64,000 bases of DNA from Nectonema munidae (lineage: Eukaryota > Nematomorpha > Nectonematoida > Nectonematidae): assembly GCA_030549495.1 (NCBI GenBank), contig JAUIRK010000928.1, positions 137,001 to 201,000 on the forward strand, in the 5' to 3' direction. The notes below the pieces were generated by a model, which did no database searches, was not told the DNA's origin, and saw nothing but the letters and a program-made list of their open reading frames with translations. A program made the translations under genes and the position numbers. Below, in pieces: positions 49,701 through 61,700 of this stretch; positions within the stretch are counted from its first letter, which is position 1; each line of letters begins with the position of its first letter.

Positions 49701-52700
49701 CTTCTTCTTCTTCTTCTTCTTCTTCTTCTTCTTCTTCTTCTTCTTCTTCTTCTTCTTCTTCTTCTTCTTCTTCTTCTTCTTCTTCTTCTTCTTCTTCTTC
49801 TTCTTCTTCTTCTTCTTCTTCTTCTTCTTCTTCTTCTTCTTCTTCTTCTTCTTCTTCTTCTTCTTCTTCTTCTTCTTCTTCTTCTTCTTCTTCTTCTTCT
49901 TCTTCTTCTTCTTCTTCTTCTTCTTCTTCTTCTTCTTCTTCTTCTTCTTCTTCTTCTTCTTCTTCTTCTTCTTCTTCTTCTTCTTCTTCTTCTTCTTCTT
50001 CTATGTCACTCAAATCCTATTTAAATAGCAGGTCTTTCCATTTAACTATCAACAAGTCCTGCTCTTCTACACACACTCTAAATTTGGAAGTCCTTCACGT
50101 CTTTATCTTGGATTCCTACTAATTTAAAATATACACAAATGATTTTATAAGGCACACGCATATGTCTTTTTCGAAAACTGTGAGATCTTCACTGTTCAAT
50201 ATAAAGGATAATAGTCCACTTATAGAGAAGTTAACATTTTTAAAAGTTTATTTGAAAAAGCTGTTTGAAGACACTATTACCCATTTATAGGGTTATAATA
50301 GGCATTCCCATATCTCATGTATATCATTTACATGAAACAAGGACTTCCAACTCACGGCATTATATCAAGAGCTCTCTATTCAAAAAGATAGGGCACTAAG
50401 CATGCTACCAAACTCTGTTATATTTTAGTATCGTTGAAAAAATATGGTATGAACGCTATTCTATTTATTTAAAATGTTATATATACATAACTCTTATAAT
50501 AATACAATTTTCACTATTTTATACATTTACTCATGTGCTATCTCATTAACAATTTATTTTATGTATCAATATAAATATTGACTATCGATCCAATGAAATT
50601 CCTTCCCTCCGGTAGGTACCTAATAATGCTATATTGTAAATATTAGCCTCTTTTTTTATCTATAGCTGCTGAATATTTATTTATTAATATGAACCTAATA
50701 AAAAAAATTAGCTATTATTCTCTTAAATAAAATTAATTTTTTTTTTAATTATTTTTTTTGTAAAACATTTCAATTTTAATATTAATTTAATCTGCTTTGT
50801 TTAGTCTAACAAAAAAATTTCTTTCGAATTTTCATTCATATGACATTAATTTGCATATTTTTTAGAAAAAAAAGGGAACGGTTAGTGATGATGATCAAAT
50901 ACAAGAACTTACAGTTTCCATTTTAAGTTCGAATATTTTTAAAAAATAATGGATAATTTTTGCCTATTTAAAAAATCAATAATAATAATGAAGATCCCAA
51001 AGATATTGCACGTAAAAATACTAAAAGAATGAAATACAATTCTACTTGATTCAAATGTCTCAAATTAACAAATATTTTTTTTAAATTAACCTTAAAAACA
51101 ATACAGAATCACAAGGAATCTTGGAGGGAGGGCTCCAAAAATTCGATTACCGAGAAAATTTTTAAAACGCAATAAAAAAAATACCTGCAGTATATCGATC
51201 CGCAGACAAAGGCAAAAGTGGTTTCTCATTTTTTCGGTCTCCATTATAAAAGTTAATGCTTGACAACTTTCTGGAAGGATAAAATTTGGAAGCAGTGAAA
51301 TCAAAGTCGAACAAAAATTTTTTTTCTTCCACCTTAATACAAATTTGGTTTGTAAAAGAAAATTTTAATAGTCTCCAGAAAATGAAGTAATAAATTGAGT
51401 AACATATGGGGTGATGAAAATAAGTGTATACAAAGTTGTTGACAAACCCTGAATTCAAATATATTGAGCCTAAACTGTATATAAATAAATAATGGAAGTT
51501 ATATTTCGCCCCCTTTCCTGCTTCTATTCCTAGGGGCGAACATTGCCCATCCAGGAAGCAGGGTTGCGACCGCCCTCCCCAAATAAGAGTATTTATATTT
51601 GAATAAGAATTTGAGAATGGCACAGTGTCTTAGCTCTTAAATATTTTTTTCATTTTCGCATTCAATATCGTAGATTTTTTATAGAAATTGATCGAAAATT
51701 TTTGAAGTAAAATCATTTCAAAAAATTCGCTCCACACTGTTAACCATATGAGCCCTTGTCTTTTCCAAAAATAAAAATTATTGATACATTTTATCATGCC
51801 AAAATTTATATCCAAGTCCAAGATTCTTAATGATATGATAATTCTTTCTGATAATATTTTATAACCCCAATGCATAAAATATGCTTCATTTATAGTGTTT
51901 GGTTCAATTTCAGAATTTTAATTTTGAAATTAAATTTAGATTTTTAATTTTAGAATTAAGTCAAACACTCGTCAACGTACACAATTTATACAAGTGCAAA
52001 ATATTGATTAAATTCAATGTATAATAATTTACAAAAATACCATGAAAATGTTGTTTTAGAGAAAAAATGTGAACAATATTTTGAACTAATACTTCAAATT
52101 CCCAAGTCAATTTAAAATATTTGATATATTACTGAAATATATGCTCCATTCACGAAGAAGATTAACAGACAACTCATTCAAAAGTTTAAAGGGTCTAGCA
52201 TTCAGGATATCATTTTAGTGAATTCTCTTAATCAAAATTAAAGACAGTGTCAACGTAATAAATGTGTCAAGGTAGGTGATATAACTTACAGAATGAAAAA
52301 TAGGTTTTGGAATGTAGAAAGTTGTAGAATTTGAAAGAAGGCAGACATTATCAACAGCCACATCCCTAAACTTTTTAACAAAATGTTCTAAAAGAATTAA
52401 GGTAAAAATTTAGGCATGGAAAAATACGATTAAAACTATAGCGGCTGAAAAATGATCAAAACGCCAAAAAAATTACTTGACGTAAAATTATTTTTAAAGT
52501 TAGAGATAAAAGAACACTTTATTGAAAATATTAATAACATTAAAATAAGAGATCTAAAGCATATAATTTTGAATATTTAAAACAAATTTTAATACTAAAA
52601 AAATGCACGTGTTGTAAGAAAATTTTTAGAATTCTGAAAATTTTAATATTCAATCCCATGACACATGGAAATGACAGAAAACTTCAAAATACGTCAATTG

Positions 52701-55700
52701 AAGCAGCTGGAGATTTTTTTAAGTGTTCACATTAACGAAGAAATGATTTCAGGTCTATGAAGTAAGTTTCAAATTAATTAATTAATTACAAAATTATTAA
52801 TGTGTGTAGATAAGTAGTACTTTTGCACTTGGAGCAGTCGCCCATGTTAACTCTTGGAGTTCTAAGCCCCTAGCCTTGCTGCGTACATCAAACTGACATG
52901 TGGAGCCTCGTTCTGTCGCACAGGCAACGGTCTCGACTGGTCGGCTAAATCACGCCAGCGTCCCTCCTGCCTCCCAGGGTTAGATCTATTTAGGTAAAGG
53001 CCTACCGCCCAAAACTGTCGTTGGCGCCATGAAGGCCATACTGCTGCAAAACCTTTGATCCACCATGGCTAACATCATGAAAGTTTTGCTAGAGACGTCG
53101 CTGCAAGAAATAGCTGCAGAAGTCGGTGCGGACAACTGGTCGACCATGGCTAGCTGGGATGAAGAGCAACTCTAGGGTAAAAATTACCCACAAAAACCCC
53201 CCATATTTTCTTTTTTTTTCTTTAATTTCCTCTTCTAGTTTAAAAAAAATCCCCAAAAAAAAAAAGAGTACGTAATACTTTTTGAAATCCTTATAAAAAA
53301 GAAAACACTTTAACACTGTTTAAAATGTCAAATGAAACAAAACATAATCATAATAAGAATTTAATCAGGGGAAATCAGATTGGATCTTATTGGAAGAATA
53401 AACTAACACGATTACAAGGGAAAGTATTGTCAAAATATGTAGCAATTTTTTTTCCAGTAAAAATAAGAAAAAATGTTCTCTTCTTCAAACTATTGCAAAC
53501 AGAAAATAAAAAGTAGGTCAATGATAGATCACCACTATATACTACTGATGGATGTTGGAGAAATATTTTTTATAAAAAATCTGGATTTTGATGTGCAATT
53601 ACTCACCTGCTTTTTGATTGCCTAATTTCATGATATATGAAATGCTTATTGTTGCGCTTAACGTGCAAATCTTTCCATCCTCTGAGGAGCATTGATTTTT
53701 GGAAGAAATAGAGAATGAAAGGTAGGGCGAGTTGAACAACTTTTCCTCATTGAGAAGTGAAGCCAGTCCAATCTACATGAGAATAAAATGAAAAGTGATA
53801 ACTTTAAGGATATGCGATCCTTCCTTCTTAGCCATTTCTAGGAATGGAATGGAAATAAAATGTCGGTGATAGAAAACTGAATGAGTATCTGATTAAATTT
53901 CACTACACCATTAAAAATATGAATCAAAACAAAAAAGTTCGCATGCATTTTAAAGACACAAAAGCAAGATAGGTTTATTATGGTTCTCCCATATTACTTG
54001 TTTATAATAGTATAAAGAACATCAATAAAGTTGTACTAAACCTTCCTTGCTCATCGTTTGGTATAAGGAACACAAAAGATGGCTTCGCGATGAAAACACA
54101 AAACATTAGCTTTTTTTTAATACAAATCTTCTGTTTTATGCTAGATATCGTCTGATTATTCTGCTCGTTAACGGGTAAGCTGATACCAATGACAATCTAA
54201 TCGGTACATCACTACTATCTACCTAATATATGAGATTTGGCACAAAGCAAGTTAATAAATTATCATAAAAGAATATTTAAAATCATAAATTGAAAATATA
54301 AAGTATATCCAGAAAAAATATTATTAGTTGAAAAATCTAAAAAAATTCAATATTAAAATTTCTAACAAAGACAAAGCATTCTTAGTTCACCTTTTAGCGA
54401 TGACATCTTGATCCGCGGAATTAAGGAAGTTCATTTTCTACATTATTGTTACGCGAATTGTAGCATAGTTATGAATTTATTAAACAAAAAAGAAAATGCA
54501 GGAATCTTGGATGACGTTTCCAGGGCTCTTCTGGCTCTTTGTCTAGCCTTACTTTAGAACCATTGCATCCAAGAAGTGTTTCCCATGTATATTGCTTGAA
54601 ACTGTCAGAAGCAAATCGTCTTTTTCAGATGTATATATATATATATATATGTGTGGTATGGATACGATGTAAAGTTGCAAGGTCTTAGTGTAAAAAGAAG
54701 TGTGGCTTAGATAGGATAAAAGTACAGCATTGTGATGGTGTAAATTAGCATGATATAAATAAAATCGATTTAACATTTATTTGCATAAAATATAATAAAA
54801 ACAATTAAGATACAATCAACATATATTATGTTACACTCCCCCTACGCACAAAAAGATTATAAAAATTTAAGGCTAATTACACTTCTAATTGACCTCTCCA
54901 GGAATACCTGTTTTAGTTTTTATCAAAACTTTTCTTACTAAGTCATCTCTTCCCTTAAAAATGTTCTCAAGCTTCCCTGTGATCCATTTATCCTTAAATG
55001 AAACACTGTCCTTTACTAAAACTACGTCTCCGATGGCTATGTTATGGCATTCCTTAAACCATTTCTTCTGATTAACTAGACAACTAAAGTATTCTTGATA
55101 CCATTTTTTCCAGAACTGTTCAACAACTTCTTTCATCTGACGAAACCTTACGTTTGGATATTTGTTAAAATTTAAACTGTTATGTTCAGATTGAGTATTA
55201 CCGAGAAGTAAGTCGTTGGGACACAAATACTTCCCATCTTCAGGGTGAGTGGGATGTCTACCAATAGGTCTTCTGTTCATTATACTCGCTATTTCAAACA
55301 TAACCTTTTGAAGTTCTTCAACATTAAGTACAGGTTCCTTGCCTACCTTTAATAATAAAATTCTTTTTACGCTTTTAATAAGAGACTCGCTTACCCCATT
55401 CTCCCAAGGTGCTTGTGCTGTAAAAAATGCCATTCTATCCCAGAGTCCTCCTCCTCCTTGATAATTTTGTAACTTTTTATCAACTGCGTACCGTTATCAG
55501 AAAAACATTTTTTAGGGATGCCTCTGAAAGTAATAAACCTTTTAAAAGCTTTTAAGAATGCAATGGCATCATAGCCCGATAAAACATCTAGATACACTGC
55601 TCTTGACGCTAGGCAGTTAATTATCAAGCCATAGCCTTTGTCTTCTCCATAGTGTCTACCCTTTTTTTGTCTTAGTCTTATGGGTTCGAATAAATCAAGT

Positions 55701-58700
55701 GCTATGTATTCAAAAGGTAAAGATGGTTGAAGTCTTTCTATAGGCAAAGAGCCCATTTTACCTTGACATGCAACTTTATCTAAAATTTTGCAAGTAATGC
55801 ATTTGAACCTTATGGACTTTGTTAATCGATTTAAGCCTAATATCCAATACTTTTGGCGAACTTTACAAGCAGTAGTTGATGCACCCGAATGACTCAAATC
55901 ATGAATGTACCTTACGTACAACTTCGAGAACGTATGACTTCCAGGAAGTAAAATGGGATGGTATCCTACTTCTTTAGTTCTCGCTGAATCTCTCCAAATT
56001 CCTTCATTATCTTTAAAATGGGCAAAGTGTTTTTAAATAGTTTTTGTTAATGTTTCCGAAAATTACGCGTTGTGCATCTTTGATCCATAATTTTAAAGCT
56101 TCCTCCTTTTTATTAACATTAATCTCCTTCTGAAATAAGCGCTGCCACCATCCTTTTTTAGGATTGACCATTTCCAAGACTCTCGCCGTTACATTTATTA
56201 GCATTTTATAACTTTTGTATCTAAAAATATCAATATACTCGCATATGTTTTTTATTTGACCGCTATCTTCAATGGTGAAGTTTATACACCCTTTTATGTC
56301 TCGCTCGCAATTACAAGTTGGCCACTTTTCTAATTCTTGATATAAGAATTCTGGTCCTGACTGCCAATTTGGGTACTTTTCAAACTTGTGCAAGCAAGGG
56401 AATCTATATGATTCTATGTCAGTTATATTCTTTTTGCTGGGTATACATAGCCATTGGTATGGGTCTGTAAATGCCTGTATCTCGCCTATTCTGTGGGAAA
56501 TGAACGAATCAAACTTGTGGGATTCCTCATTGATCATGGCAAGTACAACTGTTGAATCGATAAAAAAGAAAGTCTTGTCAAATTTTATTCGACAAGTGGT
56601 ATGTAAAAACTTAGCAAGACTTTTTCCAAGCACTGCACCCTGCAACTCTCCTCTCACTATTGTCAAAGTATCTTCAGTTTTTAGAGGCCATACTTTTGTT
56701 TTTGCAGCAATCAATCTGCAAAAAAATTTGCCGTTTTTTAGCCTGTACCTGATATATGCACACGTTCCAAAGGCTTGTGCTGAACTATCAGAAAATACAC
56801 ACAACCATCTTTCTTCTATGTCATTCTCTACGAGCAATCCTCTAGAAAAGTTCAATAATTCTATGTTTTCTAAGTTTTTAAAAAATTTAGCCCATTTTTT
56901 TATATAGATCTTGGTCCAGTGGTTCATCCCAATCTATTACCTTACCATCTTTTCTCCAAGTGTGTCTCATTAAGATTTTTGCTGTTATCATGTATGGTGC
57001 TAACAATCCTATAGGATCAAAGATCCCATTAACCAGACTCAGAATCAATCTCCTTGAAATATTAGAATTAGTAAATGCTTTTTCAAAATGATGCTTTAAT
57101 TTAAATTTAAAAGTATCATAACTTACATTCCAGCATATACCCAAAATTTTATTAGAATGATTTGCTTTAAACTCGTGCGAAGCCTTACTACCCGAGAAAA
57201 CCCAATTTTTAATGAAGAAATTACCTTTTGACAAAATATCTGAAATTTGATTAGTGACTTTTTCAAGATCTGCTTTGACCATGCAAGAATCTATTATGTC
57301 GTCAACGTAAGACTGCTGAATGATGATATTTTCAATGTTCTTGTCTTTTGATAGTTTAGCTGTTTTCCTAAGAGCAATTATGCTTATTGCAGCTGCTGGT
57401 GAATCTCCAAAACAATTTACTACTACCATAAACTCTCTTGGCTCAATGTTGAGAAAATTTCGCCATAAAAATCGGTGAGTGTGCCACTCTAGAGGGGTGG
57501 TCTTTATTGCATGGTACATTTTTTTAATGTCTCCTGCAAAAGCGTATTTACCTTCTCTAAATCTTATCAAGACTTCTAAAAGATTGTTTATCATTTTTGG
57601 CCCTTTGTACCAATAGTCGTTTAGTGAATGTCCTCTGTATTTAGCGGATGATTCAAATACTACACGCAAAGGAGTAGATTCGTTGTCTTGTTTGATTACT
57701 TCTCTATGTGGTATATAATAAACTGGGCCATTCCACTTCTTATCTTCATCATCGAGTTCTTTTATTACCTCTCTCTTCAACGTGTCTTCAATTTCTTTAT
57801 TATAGGCTTCACAAACTTCTCTGCCTATTTTTTGCAATCTTTTCTCATTTCCTAATAATCTATGAAAGATATAATCCTTATTATTAGGCAACTCCGCAGG
57901 ATCTCGTTTCCACGGATAGGTAACGGTCCACTGGTTATCGTGATGCGAGAAATTTTTTTTTGTTATATACATTTCCTTTTCTTCGCGTAAAGTCATGTTT
58001 GTAAGACCTGGGGCACACTGTCCACATCTGCACCCTCCGCATTTAGGTGTACACTCGACCCGCATCGCTTCTGTGCTAAAGAAATTATGAATCATGCTAG
58101 TGCAAATATGATAATTTTGAATGCGCAAACACTTATTCCCATCCGTAATGCTCTTTCCCCAAATAACTTTTCCAAATGAACATTCTGACAGAGTTAACTG
58201 CCCACTCTGGCTCAGTGGCCATGGGTGTAGAGAAGAGTAGTCACTTCCTAATAATAACTCAACTTCTCCCGTGGGTCTTTTAACATTATTTGCTAGAAGA
58301 TTAAATGGCTTAACTAAGCTATCTAAATCTACCGTTTCTAGTTCCGCTGATATTTTCTCTACCCCGTAAGCACAGATAACTTTTAATTGATTATTTCTAT
58401 CTACAAGTGAAACTTCATAAATCTTACCCTTCAACATTTTATTGTCGTTACCGACAGTGGTTATATTTAGGCTGTATTTTCGCAATGCTCTAAATTTCAT
58501 TCTCTTTGCTGTAAGATTTAAAACCAAAGAAACAGTTGACCCGCTATCAAACATCAGATTAATGGTTTGATGTCTACCACCGTATAAGGCTGCACTTAAT
58601 ACCGGAAGAACAGTTTCAGTCACACTGCCTGAATCTTGCTTCGCAGCAGTATGCACAAATCCCTCGTTCATACAAATATGATGCATGGCAGGGTGATGAT

Positions 58701-61700
58701 TCTGAAAGCAATTCATTATACTACAACGTCTCTTAAAGGAACAATTACTTATGTTATGGTTAGTTCCTAAACAGGACGAACATAATTTAACTTTAAAAGC
58801 AAATTTTTTACGTACTTCTAGACTTGAATTTAGAAAGGATCTACAAAATCTAGTTTCATGAGTGTTAGAGTTATGCCATGCGCATTTCCTGCTTCTAAGT
58901 TGTTTCGCATCTAAAATACTCCAGGGAGGATACCTTGGACCCTCTTTAGTCACCCCAGTAAAATTAATTGGGTTCTTAATCTTTTCTCTTGTACTTCCTT
59001 CGTACCCATGCATGCATTCTTGCAACTTCAACTCATCCGTAAGAAAAATCATCATCTCTTCATATTTATCCACACTCTTAGTGTTACAAAAATGTCTATA
59101 CCAATTTAATCTTATACTACGTGGCAACTTTTCTTCTATAATGGAAACTATAATGTTTTTAATTTCATATGCTAAATTAATAGACTCTAAATCAAAAATC
59201 GCTCTTTTAAGCATATTTACGAATTCACAAAAGCTTTTATGATCACCTGGTTTTAATACTTGCTGACTTTTAATATCATTGACAATGCTGGAAACTACTA
59301 AGTGGGGATTATCATATCTTGTATCTAAATTTAAAAACATTTCCTCCACGTCATCTCTGCAACATCTGACCAAACTTAAGGGAGACTCGCCTAGCAAAGT
59401 TTAGTATTAGCGGTGCCGTTCTTGCACCATACACTGACAAAATGTGTTGAAAAAAGTCATGTTTAAAAGGTAAGTATTCCCTAATGTTGCCTTCAAGCTT
59501 TCTCATCTTTGGCAATTCAAAACTTATCATGTTTAGAATTGGGTTAGAGCAATTACCTTTATGCTTCTCAGAAACTAATACGTAACAGTCTGCTAGCAAC
59601 GCCATTGAATCATTTTTTAAACTTTCGAACGTTTCGTCAAAAATAAGTGCACGTTTTTAATTAAATTCTCATGAAAACTTATCATATCTTTTAAATCGCT
59701 ATACATACCTTCTTCGCAGTTATTTCCCGTCTTAATAATACCTGTTAAACATACTAATTTATCTTTACTTAATGAAATTTTTGAATTTAGTACTTTAATT
59801 GATTCTTTTAAATTGATAATATAAGAATCAAGGTTAGCTTTAGATGTTGAATACCTTTCATACACTTCTGACCATTCATCCTCGTCCCGACTACCGCTAT
59901 ACTCCTTGTGCCCTCCAACGACTTCGTTGTAAAGAACCTCTAAATTTTCTTGCGCATGCCTCAATTCTTGTAAATCTTCTACAGCGATGCTCACCGTCTG
60001 GTCTATTTTTTTACAAAAACTAGTCAACTCTCGCTTAGCAATAACCCTCTTGTGCATTGTGAGAAAGTAACTTACAGTAAATTAAAACTTTAAAAAATAC
60101 AATGTGTTTAAAAATAATGTATTTTTAAACTTAAATGAAACTAAGTTTTTTTTCTTAAATGAAAAAAATTTGATATATGTGAAGGTATAGATGGCAAGTT
60201 ACTTCAAACTTCAGGAAAATCTCCAATACTCTCTCGGATACAAGATCTTTAACTTCTAGGAATCTTTTAAACTGAATTTGGAACCAGTTCCCTTTAGGAT
60301 TTAGGAAACTTCTTGGTTTGTTACGCGAATTGTAGCGTAGTTATGAATTTATTAAACAAAAAAGAAAATGCAGGAATCTTTGATGACGTTTCCAGGGCTC
60401 TTCTGGCTCTTTGTCTAGCCTTACTTTAGAAACATTGCATCCAAGAAGTTTTTCCCATGTATATTGCTTGAAACTGTTAGGTTGTAAATCGTCTCTTTTA
60501 GATGTATATATATGTGTGGTATGGACACGATGCAAAGTTGCAAGGTCTTATTGTAAAAAGAAGTGTGGCTTAGATAGGATAAAAGTACAGCATTGTGATG
60601 GTGTAAATTAGCATGATATAAATAAAATAGATTTAACATTTATTTGCATAAAATATAATAAAAACAATTAAGATACAATCAACATATATTATGTTACAAT
60701 TATCGACCATTAAGACAAACACTAAAACATCCAATGCCCTTCTATAGCTTAGAGTAAACGCAAGATACCATCTTACAGCATAGTATGCAATAAGTGAATT
60801 AAACTTAAATAGAGATCTATAATAATATCAATATTGCATGGATGATTTTTGACGGAATATTTATCTCTACTTGTCAATTCGGATGGGATACTTCTCTTTT
60901 AAAAAATTCAGATACTCAGTCAGATTATGAAATATACTATTAATAAATTGATTTAAAAATACATTTCTTCCACATGGCAGAAAATTTTTAATTGGAGACA
61001 AATTTTCTGTACAAACATTTTCTTGTGGCAGAGAAATATAGACAAAGTGGAGAGAAGGATCAAGATTGCTTGAAAAGTATTTGAAGGATACGACATTTTT
61101 GGTACTTTCAAAGTTGATGCTTGAACAGAATATTCCAGAAAGTTCATGAGTAAAAACACTCCACTTTTCAGGATTACTAAAAAGCGTCAATGAAAAGTGC
61201 CGAAAGACAAAAAGAAACAGCACAAAGACATTTTGCTATAATAAGCATTGTAGAAATATAGGATTACGAAAAAATGAAACCTAAAATTATGCATTTACAA
61301 ACACAAATTTGCCTCATTAATAAATCATATGACCAAATATATATATATATATATAATTGACTCAAGGACAAAAATTTATGTAGAGAAAGTGTCATTTAAA
61401 ACTTGAGTACTTTCACTAGTTGATGCACCTTTATTATACATTTCTTGAATGAATTTGAGTTGTGTTTGAGTTTAAAATATTATAATACTTCAGCCATTAC
61501 TTTGCATAATGCTCGAACCATGAAAATCCTTCATATGAGGATTGCTTCTTTCACCCTTCCAATATCCTTAGGCTCAAGGCATAATATATTCATATACATA
61601 TTATGTATAAATGTGTAGGAAGTAAGATTACACGGATAAGATATTGCAATTTTTATTTTTTCCTATTAGTTTTATCTTAGTATATCTTATTCATAACTAA

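Larger units (their letters stand above)
54447..60698 (-). mobile_element. BEL/Pao LTR retrotransposon, both LTRs present, broken
   Basis: A fossil provirus of 6252 bp on the minus strand, flanked by 5 bp direct repeats ATTAT, in a PIGT intron and in the same orientation as PIGT. Parts, read from the right: a gag-like region (about 59.3-60.1 kb), a CCHC-rich and aspartic-protease region followed by reverse transcriptase and RNase H (about 56-59.4 kb), and an integrase with its C-terminal domain (about 54.9-55.9 kb). The gene order and motif style (YVDDIIDS box, integrase after RNase H) fit BEL/Pao. The coding region carries about five breaks. No envelope gene is evident. The two LTRs differ by a few per cent, so the insertion is moderately recent. 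Confidence 0.93.

Noticed and set aside
49337-50122. Long poly-Ser (plus) and poly-Glu (minus) open frames
   Set aside because: They are a pure TTC/GAA microsatellite read in frame, with no supporting coding sequence around them.
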